Position numbers and translations under genes: made by a program. Source: GCA-003244245 sp963712995 (lineage in GTDB: Bacteria; Actinomycetota; Actinomycetes; Mycobacteriales; Pseudonocardiaceae). From it: 64,000 nucleotides of DNA. Position 1 is the stretch's first letter, and each line of letters opens with the position of its first letter. The notes beneath the pieces are model-generated. The model was not told where the DNA came from and did no database searches. It was given only the letters and a program-made list of their open reading frames with translations. Shown here piece by piece: positions 26,870 to 35,852 of this stretch. The stretch spans positions 186,001-250,000 of the forward strand of contig CAVQKH010000026.1 of the NCBI GenBank assembly GCA_963712995.1, read 5' to 3'.

Positions 26870-26953
26870 TTGTCCACATCCTTGGCCTGGACATACGTCG
26901 CCGTAAGCGAGAACTATCCACAGCTTGTCACGCCAAATTCTTGTTTATCCCCA
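26870..26953. promoter_or_regulatory. DnaA-box-like motifs (copy 2)
   Basis: TTGTCCACA (26870-26878), CTATCCACA (26914-26922) and TTATCCCCA (26945-26953) are retained with the same spacing as in copy 1. The fourth site has changed to TTGTTCACG. Confidence 0.4.
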
Positions 26954-27064
26954 AGCAACGACTTGTTGTTCACGTAGCGGTCCCCAAGCAAGCTTCGCTA
27001 GGTTGCGGCCTCTCGTCCATCTTACTCCGCCATAAGGGCGGTTCACCCCTTGTGAGGCTGCCAC

Positions 27065-27382
27065 GTGCTCCCCTTGAAGCAAGCTACGGCACTTGATGAC
27101 CTTCAGCGTTACGTTGCAGAGATGGAGGAGGAGCGCGGCTTCAGCCACCGTGACGTTGTGCAGCAGTGTCTCCTACTGGGCGAAGAGGTCGGCGAATTAT
27201 TCAAGGCAGTTCGCAGGCACAAAAAGATGCGAGTCGGGACGACTTCGGTAACTGGCACAGTTGATGAAGAACTCGCCGACGTACTGATCTATCTCTGCGC
27301 GATCGCAAATCGACTGGAAATTAACATTGACGAGGCACTGAGAAAGAAGGAGGAATTGAATGAGACTCGAACATGGAAATAG
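27065..27382 (+). CDS. MazG-like nucleotide pyrophosphohydrolase (copy 2)
   Basis: A 105-residue protein differing from the product of 22039-22356 at only three positions (Lys to Arg, Asp to Glu, Val to Glu). All metal-binding Glu/Asp residues are intact, so both copies should be active. Here it is followed by the inserted cassette rather than by the TPR regulator. Confidence 0.85.
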   Translation: MLPLKQATALDDLQRYVAEMEEERGFSHRDVVQQCLLLGEEVGELFKAVRRHKKMRVGTTSVTGTVDEELADVLIYLCAIANRLEINIDEALRKKEELNETRTWK

Positions 27383-27439
27383 CAGTCGATGACCCTGACC
27401 AATCGCCGCAAACCGCCAAGTCGGTCTCGCATTTTGTGA

Positions 27440-28600
27440 TCATACCCAGCGGAGACGAAGCGTCTCGGAAAGTATTTTTGCTTGACGCCTGACGTCTTTA
27501 TTCAGCTCGGGTGAACCATAGCCGCGAATGAGCGAGTGGGTAACGGTCATCTTCCTTACGTCCCACGCCCATGTACCCACGACCTGACCACAGTGCATAA
27601 TTGTCGGCAACACCTCGCCAATCTGATTGAATGCACACCTCGGCGGCAACTGCCCTAGATACCGGACGCGACTTTCGAAGTAGGCTTTCAACGCAACATC
27701 TTCGTGCGCCAGAAAATTTAAGGTCAAAGTCGGAGCTTGAAGCTGCGGGCCCTCGTTCTGAAATTCATCATAGCGGTCATCGTACATGTATAGCGGTGAC
27801 TGACACCATGACGCGCGAACTGACACAAAGCGTCGGGGTGATTCGTTCATCGCAGTGGTGATTGCTGATCGAGGCAGCCCTGACCACCACATGGCATCTC
27901 GCAATGACGCCGGCCCATAGCGGTCGAAGTACTCCCGAATCAGCTCACCCGCCGCCTTGCTGCTTTCCATCGACATATCGAGACCAGGATACAATTTCAC
28001 AGTCAGGCCAAATTTACGATTCTCTCGATTCCAGCCAGATGTGTCGTTCCGGTAGGTCAATACTCCCTGCTCCCAGGCTAGCTTGAGCGCAAGCCGCACC
28101 ACGATAACGGAAGCGCATGACGCGATGAGCCGTGCTTCGATTGCCCGATGCGACATCCAGCCTTCTCGTCCCAGTAGCTCGACCATCGCGTCCACGGTTC
28201 CTGAGACACGGGAAAGGCTAACATTGGCATTAGCAATCGCACGAAGCGCGTCGCGTTCGCGAAAATGCAGCGTTGCCCCGTGAGCCACGACCGCGAGCGC
28301 CACCGGAAGAGTATGCAATGTCTTACGCATGCATCGGACAGTCATCAAGCCGGAACGCGTCTCTGCCTCGAATAAAGTCAGTGCCACAGTTGGCGACACG
28401 CTACGAGCGATGACCGTTGCAAACGGCGATGGCAATCGGGCCGCATGAAGCCCCAGAGTAGCATGAGCGATCTTTAAAACCGAGTCGAACTTGCTATCCT
28501 CAGAGAGCCCATGGCGTCGAAGCAGCCAGCTCCAAAGCCGCCGCGCTTTGCTGTCGTCAAGCGCGTAAGAACTGACGACAACAGGAGCTTCATAACCCAT
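27440..28600 (-). CDS. Winged-helix DNA-binding protein (HTH_42 / AlkZ-YcaQ-like)
   Basis: A 386-residue protein with the HTH_42 layout: HATLGLHAARLPSPFATVIARS near residue 47, MRKTLHTLP near 111, a central winged-helix region, and a long beta-rich C-terminal half. Relatives include DNA glycosylases that unhook interstrand crosslinks, some of which give self-resistance to DNA-damaging natural products. The QxQ/QxD catalytic motif of those enzymes is replaced here by HAA, so glycosylase activity is uncertain. GC is below the chromosomal average. It lies in the inserted cassette, tail to tail with the MazG-like gene. Confidence 0.65.
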   Translation of the reverse strand: MGYEAPVVVSSYALDDSKARRLWSWLLRRHGLSEDSKFDSVLKIAHATLGLHAARLPSPFATVIARSVSPTVALTLFEAETRSGLMTVRCMRKTLHTLPVALAVVAHGATLHFRERDALRAIANANVSLSRVSGTVDAMVELLGREGWMSHRAIEARLIASCASVIVVRLALKLAWEQGVLTYRNDTSGWNRENRKFGLTVKLYPGLDMSMESSKAAGELIREYFDRYGPASLRDAMWWSGLPRSAITTAMNESPRRFVSVRASWCQSPLYMYDDRYDEFQNEGPQLQAPTLTLNFLAHEDVALKAYFESRVRYLGQLPPRCAFNQIGEVLPTIMHCGQVVGTWAWDVRKMTVTHSLIRGYGSPELNKDVRRQAKILSETLRLRWV

Positions 28601-28636
28601 GACACTATGCTAACATGGGGTCGACTAGCGACGCCC

Positions 28637-29947
28637 CTAGCCCTGCACGTTCCAGCGATCCTCAACGAACCCACGCAACCGCCAATACGATCTCTCAGTC
28701 TCCATCCAGTCCGAATTCGTTCCCCACCAATGTTGCTCATTGTGATGGATGTGAAATTTCGACCAATCGCCGTCCCAGTCAGGTTGCAGGTGAGTGCCAC
28801 GGACCCCGTAGAGATCAGCTTGATCGTAGACTTGCGTTCCTGGTAGCGGAACGAAGCGGAACAACGAGACACGAGCGATATTCGAACCCAGCTCCCGCAA
28901 TAGCTTAATTGTGTCGTCAGTCGTCTCAGCGTCTTCGCCAGGGAAGCCGTGAATGATGAACACCTTCGCTTCAATACCAGCGTCGACCGTAGCGTATATC
29001 GCCCGTTTGATCTGCTCCTGCTTGGTGTTCTTGCGCATCGCCTTGAGCAGGCGCTCGCTCCCCGATTCCATGCCGTACTTCACTTCGATACACCCAGAAT
29101 TCTCCATCTTGCGAAGCAATCGACCGTCAATGGTGTCTACGCGAGACAACGCCGACCATCTCAACCCAAGATCTTGAATTTGGTCGCAAATATCACCGAC
29201 CTTGTTCTTGTTGACGATGAAATTATCGTCAACGATAGCAAACCCCTCAACACCATACTGGTCGATCATGTGCAAAAGCTCATGTCGAGCACTTGCACCA
29301 CTTCGGTATTGGATTCGAGTTTGGCCGGCGGCACAGAAGCTGCACGGGAAGGGGCAGCCACGGCTGAACATCACATGAACCATTCGTAGGTCAGTACCAG
29401 CGAGCCGATCAGGGATTACGAAGTCGTCAATGTCCAGCAGGTGACGCGCTGGTAACGGGAGCTCGTCGATGTTGCGTAGCAATGGGCGGGCTGACTCGCG
29501 GTGCACATCCGAGCCACACCGCCAGTACACACCTGCCACGTCATCAAACCGTTTGGTTTCTGCGCGGTCGAGTATCTCCAGGATCGTCTCCTCCGATTCA
29601 CCATCAGCAGCTACATGCGCGCGAAAATCGTTGAGGCTGTCCAGCGGGTAGAAATTGCAGTGAACACCACCGACCATGACGAGCGCGTCTTTATGGATCA
29701 CGCTTCGATCCCTGGCCTCACGCATGAATCCGTATGTAGCCGAGGAGGCCAAGCTGAAGCCGACAGCGTCGTAGTCGCCCAGCTCAAGACAGGTTGCATG
29801 GGGAGCAACCTTCTTGATTTCCACGTTATGACCAGCCTGCTCGATGACAGCCGCGAGGTAGAGTATACCGAAGGGCGGGAACTCCTTTCGACACTCTTTG
29901 AAACGGGCCATGTCGTAAACCTCTGGGTAAAGCAGTGCCACCCTCAT
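28637..29947 (-). CDS. Cobalamin-binding radical SAM protein
   Basis: A 436-residue B12-binding radical SAM enzyme. Residues about 1-150 form the Rossmann-like cobalamin domain (VALLYPEVYD, DYDAVGFSLASS, MVGGVHCNFYP). The radical SAM core starts with SRGCPFPCSFC, whose three Cys bind the 4Fe-4S cluster, followed by GFAIVDDNFIVNK and KYGMESGSERLLKAMRK. Class members methylate or rearrange unactivated carbons. The substrate is unknown. It shares four bases with the upstream kinase-like gene's end, so the two are probably co-transcribed. Confidence 0.88.
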   Translation of the reverse strand: MRVALLYPEVYDMARFKECRKEFPPFGILYLAAVIEQAGHNVEIKKVAPHATCLELGDYDAVGFSLASSATYGFMREARDRSVIHKDALVMVGGVHCNFYPLDSLNDFRAHVAADGESEETILEILDRAETKRFDDVAGVYWRCGSDVHRESARPLLRNIDELPLPARHLLDIDDFVIPDRLAGTDLRMVHVMFSRGCPFPCSFCAAGQTRIQYRSGASARHELLHMIDQYGVEGFAIVDDNFIVNKNKVGDICDQIQDLGLRWSALSRVDTIDGRLLRKMENSGCIEVKYGMESGSERLLKAMRKNTKQEQIKRAIYATVDAGIEAKVFIIHGFPGEDAETTDDTIKLLRELGSNIARVSLFRFVPLPGTQVYDQADLYGVRGTHLQPDWDGDWSKFHIHHNEQHWWGTNSDWMETERSYWRLRGFVEDRWNVQG

Positions 29948-30600
29948 ATTTGACCAGCCCTTAGGTCGAGGATCGTGCCTGTCAGCGTGTCCGCTACTTG
30001 ATCGGCCGTGGTCGATCCAATGTCGTGCACTCGCACAGGGTAGTCAATACGTCGAAGGAACGTAATTGCTTCCTTGTACAACTCCAGCTCGTGGCGGTTT
30101 GCATCGTCGTTGTCGGAATGGAAACGGCTGTATCGGCCACGGATCCGTGCCCGCGTTGCGCACAACAAGGGATCGCCGACCAAGATAAACGCGATATCAG
30201 GAACCGTGATGCACTGATAAATACCCATACGTGATCACGCTCGACACCATCCAAGAGGTCGAGCACTAACGATGACGGAACATACCGATCACAGACGACA
30301 ACTGAGCCCCGTCCGAGAGCATCGCGGACCGTTGTCGGGTCATGATGATAACGATCTGCCGCGACCAAGCACGTCAGTGCCACACCGAAAAACTGGTGGG
30401 GTACTGTGCCGCGCCAATTCGCCGAGCGCGGACGATGAGGGGTGGTTATGAGCACGACAGGGACGCCGGCCGCGACGAGACGGTCGCCAACCAGCCCACT
30501 GACTGTGGTTTTACCGACGCCACTCGGCCCGTCGAGCGTGATCAGTAACCCACCACGAGGCGCTATTGTTCCCGCCTCTCCCCGCCATACGATTCGAAAT
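29944..30600 (-). pseudogene. Thymidylate-kinase-like gene, frameshifted
   Basis: P-loop GPSGVGKTT, then TTPHRPRSANWRGT, VVCDRYVPSSLVLDLLDGV (DRY motif) and, in another frame, CITVPDIAFILVGDP with RGRYSRFH in the lid region. Together they outline a dTMP-kinase-like protein of about 210 residues. The frame shifts at about 30230, between DHVW and GIYQCITVPD. No standard start is found upstream of the P-loop in frame, because a stop lies shortly before, so a second lesion or a rare start is possible. It is probably part of an operon with the radical SAM gene. Confidence 0.7.
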
Positions 30601-30706
30601 TAGCTCACATCCGAAGTTGGTTCGTCAGCCTCGGCTTTCAGGCGAGCAGGCAACAAGGCTGCGCCGGGAACAATCCCAGGGCAACATGAGCCGCAGGTCG
30701 TCATCC

Positions 30707-31657
30707 TCAGGCTGGTCTGGCGCTGCGGGTGAGAAAGTCAGTGATCCGTTCATCCAGCTCGCGGAGGTGCGGCGAGCCGGCGCGCAGTGGTTGGACCTGC
30801 CGTTGCAGAGTGCGTAGCCGATCGAGCGTGCGGGTGGAGCTGACCTGCGCGGCCGTGCGCAGCGCGTCGCGCCCCAATGCAGCAGCCTGCTCCAAGTCGT
30901 TGCCGAGCAGGTGGGCGCCGGCAAGGTCGGTCTGGGCGAAGCAACGGGCCCGGACCCGCCAAGGCTCGTAGTCGCGCACCGCAGTGGCACTCTGTGTGAT
31001 CGCGTGCCCGGCCTCACCGAGGTCACGCAAGCACTTGCCGAGGTCCCCGGCGAAGGCGGCCTCGGTGTAGAGGGCCAGCCACTGGGGCTCTACACCGAGG
31101 CGCATCGACTCGTAGCACCGCTGGGCTTCCAGCACCGCACGGTGAGCCGCACGAGCGTCGCCAACCAGGGCCAGGCCGCGGGCCTCCAGCGCGTGCAGCT
31201 CGGCAGCCAGCGCAGGGGTCGCCGAGCCCTGGGTGACGGCCAGCCCGACCCGGGCCAGTGCCACCGCCTGGCGCCCGTTGCGGAGCCGGTCGTGCTCGGT
31301 GAGTGTGTTCGATCCGATCTGCAGCGTCATACGGCTCATCTCGCTGAGCACGGCGGCGGCGTAGAGCCGGTCGCCAGCCACGATCGCCAGATCGAGCGCC
31401 TGGATGAAGTAGCGCTGCGCCAACGCGGCCCGGCCCACATCAGCCGCCGTGAAACCAGCCAGCTTGGCGGCCTGCGCCACGGCGGTCAGCAGAGCTTTAC
31501 CGGTCTTGTCCGAGTAGGTGCCATGCAAGAGCTGGTTGGCCTCCCGGTGCAGCAGCGACACCACCTGCTCACGCACCGCGCGGGCCAGCGCGGCATTGCT
31601 CACCCCCGCCTCGTCCATCAGCGCCCGCAATGCGCGGTTACCGCCTGCCACCCTCAC
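30707..31657 (-). CDS. TPR regulator (copy 2, lacking the N-terminal third)
   Basis: About 316 residues from GTG at 31657. The sequence goes straight from MDEAGVSNAALARAV to REQVVSLLHREANQLL, so residues 33-188 of copy 1, including the segment likely to bind DNA, are missing without loss of frame. The helical repeats are intact. It may compete with or titrate copy 1, or be decaying. It remains divergent from its Cys-rich partner gene. Confidence 0.75.
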   Translation of the reverse strand: MRVAGGNRALRALMDEAGVSNAALARAVREQVVSLLHREANQLLHGTYSDKTGKALLTAVAQAAKLAGFTAADVGRAALAQRYFIQALDLAIVAGDRLYAAAVLSEMSRMTLQIGSNTLTEHDRLRNGRQAVALARVGLAVTQGSATPALAAELHALEARGLALVGDARAAHRAVLEAQRCYESMRLGVEPQWLALYTEAAFAGDLGKCLRDLGEAGHAITQSATAVRDYEPWRVRARCFAQTDLAGAHLLGNDLEQAAALGRDALRTAAQVSSTRTLDRLRTLQRQVQPLRAGSPHLRELDERITDFLTRSARPA

Positions 31658-31877
31658 ACCCCACGATGTTGTCCCCTGCCGTCCTCGTCTGCGTGCCGAG
31701 CGCAGCCGATCATCGCTGGTCACTGGACGCGCTGTGAAGTCACGGCGCGAAGTGGGACACAAGTGGGACTCCTGAGCACCAACCGGACCCACTGCCACGC
31801 CCTGTCGACTACCTCCGCGCTGAGCAGCACGTTTGTCTGGTGATGATGATCCATTGCCATCCGAGGAGAAGCCCAGG

Positions 31878-32117
31878 ATGCCCTTGACCACCGGAGCCTC
31901 GATCTTTCCTGAACCTCGGTCGTTCTTCTGGCGTCCCATCGACGGCGAGCGCCACGCGGCAGAGATCCGCGACCGAAACCTGCCCCCCGATGAGTTGATC
32001 GGCACGCTCTGCGGGCAACAACTGAACCAGGCACCGGTGACGGATCTCGAGTGGCTCTGGCCCACCTGCCCTGCCTGCTGGTCCGCCACCGCGACGCGCG
32101 TCGGGCTGCGGACATGA
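31878..32117 (+). CDS. Small Cys-rich (putative zinc-binding) protein (copy 2)
   Basis: A 79-residue paralogue of 24011-24253, with the same FFWRPIDGERHA and TCPACW elements and a few substitutions. GAGGAG precedes ATG. Conservation of both copies suggests selection on the product. Confidence 0.7.
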   Translation: MPLTTGASIFPEPRSFFWRPIDGERHAAEIRDRNLPPDELIGTLCGQQLNQAPVTDLEWLWPTCPACWSATATRVGLRT

Positions 32118-32359
32118 ACTTCCATCCCGACGAGACACCCGATACGTTGAATCTCTTGCCTACGCAGCGGGCGACGGGTAACGATATGCGCATGTGGCGT
32201 GCTGTGCTCGAGCCGTTCTGGCCGAGCCGGCGCATGCACGCCTTCGATCAGTTCTGTAGCTAGGCCGCGCGTCGGCGCCTGGCCTCCAGTGCCATCTTGC
32301 GCTTGCGCGCGGCCGACATCCGGCGTCCAAATCATCCCCTAAGCGCACTTGGAGTCTGT

Positions 32360-32848
32360 GTGTCCGTCACCGATGAACTGCTCGCCAACAACGCCGATTA
32401 CGCCTCGAACTTCTCCGGCCCGCTACCGCTGCCGCCTGCCAAGGGTGTCGCCGTCGTGGCCTGCATGGACGCCCGGTTGGACGTTTACCGAATCCTCGGG
32501 CTCAACGAGGGAGAGGCGCACGTCATCCGCAACGCCGGCGGCGTGGTCACCGACGACGAGATCCGCTCGCTGGCGATCAGCCAGCGGCTGCTCGGTACCC
32601 AGGAGATCATCCTCATTCACCACACCGACTGCGGGATGCTCACCTTCACCGACGACGGGTTCAAAAAATCCATCCAGGACGACGTCGGAATCAAGCCGGC
32701 ATGGTCTGCTGAGGCCTTCCCGGACCTCGACGAGGACGTCCGGCAGTCGATCGCCCGCATCAAGGCCAGCCCGTTCATCCCGAACAAGGGCTCCGTCCGC
32801 GGGTTCGTCTTCGACGTGGCCACCGGCAAGCTCAACGAGGTCGGCTGA
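32360..32848 (+). CDS. Beta-carbonic anhydrase
   Basis: A 162-residue enzyme that interconverts CO2 and bicarbonate. Zinc ligands are Cys in VACMDARLDV and His and Cys in HHTDCGM; Asp-Arg of MDAR is the catalytic dyad. It closely follows M. tuberculosis Rv1284 (VIRNAGGVVTDD, GFVFDVATGKLNEV). GTG at 32360 is used because related proteins begin SVTDELLANN. A strong hairpin follows the stop. Confidence 0.92.
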   Translation: MSVTDELLANNADYASNFSGPLPLPPAKGVAVVACMDARLDVYRILGLNEGEAHVIRNAGGVVTDDEIRSLAISQRLLGTQEIILIHHTDCGMLTFTDDGFKKSIQDDVGIKPAWSAEAFPDLDEDVRQSIARIKASPFIPNKGSVRGFVFDVATGKLNEVG

Positions 32849-32854
32849 CCGGAT

Positions 32855-32894
32855 AATGCCAGCCCCCGCCGGGATCGAGGCGGGGGCTGGCATT
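32855..32894 (+). terminator. Hairpin terminator after the carbonic anhydrase gene
   Basis: A perfect 16-bp GC-rich stem (32855-32870 and 32879-32894) with an 8-base loop begins six bases after the stop codon. A U tract is absent, as often in actinobacteria. Confidence 0.8.
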
Positions 32895-33116
32895 CGTTAT
32901 CTGCGGTTTTCTCTCTCAACCGCTACCTTGATCATCGAAAGTGAGCCGTGACCGTACGGTTCTGTACGGCTACGCCACAGTTTCAGCGATCACTGACGTC
33001 ACCAACGATGTTGCAGCGGCGACGCCGGTCGGCAATCACCGGGTGATCCAGGTGAACTGCTCGACGCATGACGGCCCGGTGCCCCAGCGTGGCGTCAATG
33101 CTGCGAACAGGTGAAA

Positions 33117-34082
33117 CTACCCTAAATCTGGAGTCCTCGAAGAGCCACCAACGGCGGTGACCACCCGGGAGGGGGAAGGTCTGCCGAGCTGATCGGCCAT
33201 CCACGTGCTGGTGCGGACCAGAGCGTCGAGGTCGACGCCGTGGTCGATGCCCAGGCCCTCCAGCATCCACACCAGGTCCTCGGTCGCGAGGTTGCCGGTG
33301 GCCGACCCGGCGTAGGGGCAGCCGCCCAGCCCGCCGGCCGAGGCGTCCACGCAACTCACCCCGGCCCGCAGCGCGGTGAGGGTGTTGGCCAGCGCCTGAC
33401 CGTAGGTGTCGTGGAAATGCACCGCGAGGGCATCGACACCGACGCCGGCAGCGCGGAACGCGTCCAGCAGCGCGATGACCTGCCCCGGGGTGGCCACCCC
33501 GATCGTGTCACCCAGGGAGAGTTGATCGCAGCCCAGCTCCAGCAACCTGCGCCCGGCGCCGACGACCTGGGAGAGCGCCACCGGGCCCTCCCACGGGTCA
33601 CCGAAGCACATCGAGAGGTACCCGCGTACCCCGAGGCCGGCCGCCAGTGCCCGGCGGATCACCGGCGAGAACATCGCGAACTGGGCCTCGAAGTCGCGGT
33701 TGAGGTTGCGCTGGGCGAAACTCTCGGTGGCCGAGGCGAAGACCGCGATTTCGGTGACGCCGGCCGCCAGGGCTCGATCCAGACCCCGCTCATTGGGCAC
33801 CAGCACGGGATAACGCACTCCGTCACGGCGCGGGAGCAGCCCGAGCAGCTCCGTGGCGTCGGCCAGTTGCGGCACCCAACGTGGGTGCACGAAGCTGGTC
33901 GCCTCCAGGACCCGCAGTCCCGCCGCGGCCAGCCGATCCAGGAACTGGGCCTTGACCTCGACCGGGACCACCGTCTGCTCATTCTGCAGCCCGTCGCGGG
34001 CGCCGACCTCCCAGATCGTCACCCGGGCAGGCAGCCCGGAAGCCGGGTGGGCATCGGGCAGGCCGACATCCCGCGCACTCAC
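33117..34082 (-). CDS. Hydroxymethylglutaryl-CoA lyase-type enzyme
   Basis: A 321-residue TIM-barrel lyase that splits HMG-CoA into acetoacetate and acetyl-CoA in leucine breakdown. It shows the metal and substrate segments ARDGLQNE, LSLGDTIGVATPGQV, HFHDTYGQALANTL and the loop GGLGGCPYAGSATGN with the catalytic Cys. GTG at 34082 overlaps the stop of the PH-domain gene by four bases, so it is translated from that operon. Confidence 0.9.
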   Translation of the reverse strand: MSARDVGLPDAHPASGLPARVTIWEVGARDGLQNEQTVVPVEVKAQFLDRLAAAGLRVLEATSFVHPRWVPQLADATELLGLLPRRDGVRYPVLVPNERGLDRALAAGVTEIAVFASATESFAQRNLNRDFEAQFAMFSPVIRRALAAGLGVRGYLSMCFGDPWEGPVALSQVVGAGRRLLELGCDQLSLGDTIGVATPGQVIALLDAFRAAGVGVDALAVHFHDTYGQALANTLTALRAGVSCVDASAGGLGGCPYAGSATGNLATEDLVWMLEGLGIDHGVDLDALVRTSTWMADQLGRPSPSRVVTAVGGSSRTPDLG

Positions 34083-34573
34083 CTGGGCTCCGGTCCCGAG
34101 TCCACCTCGTAGTTCAGCAGTGAGTGCACCCGCTCGACTTGAGGTATGTCGTCGAACTCCAGCGGCTCGTCGGAGGCCGACTCGATGATCAACGTGCCGC
34201 AGCCCAGGATCCGATCGATCACCGAATGCCGGAACTGCACACTGTTGATCCGGTTGATCGGGATGTCGATGCCGCTGCGGGACAGGATCCCTTCGCGGAC
34301 CAGCACCCGCCTGGTAGTCAGCACGAAATGTGTGGTGCGCCAGCGCAGCAGCGGCACCACCGTCAGCCACACCACAGCGATACCGCCGAGCCCTGCCAAC
34401 CCGATCCACCCATAGGACTGCCAGGACACTCCCGCGATCAACGCGGCGAGGTAGAAGCCAAGCCCCACGACGATCAACAGAGCCAGCACCGGTAGCACCA
34501 GCATCTTCCAGTGCGGGTGCTTGTGCAGCACCACCCGCTCATCCTCCCGCAGCAGTTCCTCCGGATAGGGCAA
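34079..34573 (-). CDS. Membrane protein with bacterial PH domain (Rv3278c-like)
   Basis: A 164-residue protein with two transmembrane helices at about 23-75 followed by a bPH2/DUF304 domain (TTHFVLTTRRVLVREGILSRSGIDIPINRINSV). Location beside birA and accD5 matches Rv3278c. It ends in the GTGA overlap with the lyase gene. Confidence 0.85.
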   Translation of the reverse strand: MPYPEELLREDERVVLHKHPHWKMLVLPVLALLIVVGLGFYLAALIAGVSWQSYGWIGLAGLGGIAVVWLTVVPLLRWRTTHFVLTTRRVLVREGILSRSGIDIPINRINSVQFRHSVIDRILGCGTLIIESASDEPLEFDDIPQVERVHSLLNYEVDSGPEPR

Positions 34574-34675
34574 GACTCCTCCTCATCGCCACTGAGCACG
34601 GTACCGCTGCGCGGACGGTGCGCTGGGCCGGTACAGTCCCGCGGCATGCGCAACCCGGACCTGGAGGGCGCCGCA

Positions 34676-35116
34676 ATGGATCCCAGCCAGGCAGGTCACA
34701 AGCTCATCGGGTGGGCCGAGCAGCACCAACGTAAGGCGGAGACCTACCGTGGGCTGCACCACCAGATGTCCCAGCTCGCGGTGACCGAAACCTCAGCAGA
34801 CGGCATGGTCCGGGTCAGGGTGGACGCTCACGGCGTGCCGACCGAGCTGACCCTGACCGACCGTGCCCGGGGAGTGGACCCGGCACGGCTGTCCGCCGAG
34901 TTGATGACATGCCTGCGGCGCGCACACAGCACTCTGGCCGCTCAGGTACAGGACCTGGTGACCGCCTCGGTCCCGGATTGCGACGACGATGCCGCCAAAC
35001 AGATCGTGGCCGGCTATCTCGACCGCTTCGGCGAGCGCAGCGCGGACCTGCCAGCCCGGCATGCCCGCCACACCCAGCCACCCGACGACGACCTGAGGAC
35101 GCAGGCTCAGCCGTGA
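34676..35116 (+). CDS. YbaB/EbfC-family protein
   Basis: A 146-residue protein. About residues 1-110 match the YbaB DNA-binding fold (QRKAETYRGLHHQMSQLAVTETSADGMVRVRVDAHGVPTELTLTD); the tail is polar. ATG at 34676 is chosen because GGAGG lies eight bases upstream; ATG at 34646 is possible. The stop overlaps the start of the DUF3558 gene. In Pseudonocardiales such pairs are common and often belong to secretion-related loci. Confidence 0.8.
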   Translation: MDPSQAGHKLIGWAEQHQRKAETYRGLHHQMSQLAVTETSADGMVRVRVDAHGVPTELTLTDRARGVDPARLSAELMTCLRRAHSTLAAQVQDLVTASVPDCDDDAAKQIVAGYLDRFGERSADLPARHARHTQPPDDDLRTQAQP

Positions 35117-35628
35117 GGTACTGCACCATGGTGGTGACCATCGCGGGGCTGCTCGCAGCCGGCTGCGGCGCCCAGGTGTCCACGGCACCGCCACCTCCTG
35201 CTGTGGTCAACTCCAGCCAGGTCAATATGTGCACGATCTTGACGGCTGCTGAGCTGACCGCGCTGGGTGCGCAGCTCGACACCCGCAAACGTGTCAACAA
35301 GGCGGGTGTGATCGGTTGCCGGTGGCAGGGCAAGTCCTACATCCTGAGCATGGCGCGGGACAACAGCACGTTGGCCGGTTACCAGGGGCACCGCAACGAC
35401 CCGAATATCGTCAACTTCGCCGACAACAGAGTGAACGGGCGAGCCGGAGCCCGATTCGGGGTGGACCGTAACGGCTCGCACTGCGCGCAGCTGATCGATG
35501 GCGGATCGGTATCGCTGTCGGTGAGCGTGGCCGTGCCACCCAACCTGCCCGCTCCGCCTGATCCGTGCACCGAGGCGTTACGGATCGCCCAGATGATCGA
35601 GCCTCGGCTACCTAAAGCACCGCAATAG
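35113..35628 (+). CDS. DUF3558 lipoprotein
   Basis: A 171-residue secreted lipoprotein: a short signal sequence ends in the lipobox LAAGC at about residue 17, followed by a Pro-rich linker. The DUF3558 body has CTILTAAELTALGA, a GCRW strand and a closing CTEALRIAQMIEPRLP. GTG at 35113 overlaps the preceding stop (GTGA). Confidence 0.85.
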   Translation: MRYCTMVVTIAGLLAAGCGAQVSTAPPPPAVVNSSQVNMCTILTAAELTALGAQLDTRKRVNKAGVIGCRWQGKSYILSMARDNSTLAGYQGHRNDPNIVNFADNRVNGRAGARFGVDRNGSHCAQLIDGGSVSLSVSVAVPPNLPAPPDPCTEALRIAQMIEPRLPKAPQ

Positions 35629-35690
35629 CGACACCACCGAGCCACCACAGTTATTCACGTGGTACACGCGTCATACTGTTCAGCGGCTTG

Positions 35691-35852
35691 GTGACTCAGC
35701 AGGTCATCGAGCTCATTGAGGCGCGTGATCGGTACATCCGAGCCCGGGAATCAGCACTGGAGATGATGTCTGAGGCGACCGGCCGTGGAGGGCGCCGCTG
35801 GTGGACCCGGGAAGAGCTGCACGGACAACAGCTCGACAGGTATGGCGCCTGA
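35691..35852 (+). CDS. VapB-like antitoxin remnant
   Basis: A 53-residue Arg/Glu-rich helical protein (QQVIELIEARDRYIRARESALEMMSEATGRG...) placed directly before a broken PIN-domain gene, as antitoxins are. It may still be translated from GTG 35691, but without an intact toxin it looks like a relic. Confidence 0.45.
   Translation: MTQQVIELIEARDRYIRARESALEMMSEATGRGGRRWWTREELHGQQLDRYGA

Larger units (their letters stand above)
26292..32117. repeat. Segmental duplication, copy 2 (interrupted)
   Basis: It corresponds to 21018-24253, with a 247-bp deletion across the hisN end, an insertion of about 3.3 kb between the MazG-like gene and the TPR regulator (about 27380-30709) and an in-frame loss of about 468 bp inside the regulator. 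The order is otherwise unchanged. Confidence 0.85.

Noticed and set aside
28850..28890. tRNA T-loop-like TTCGAAC
   Set aside because: It lies inside the radical SAM gene, and no acceptor or anticodon stem can be formed around it.
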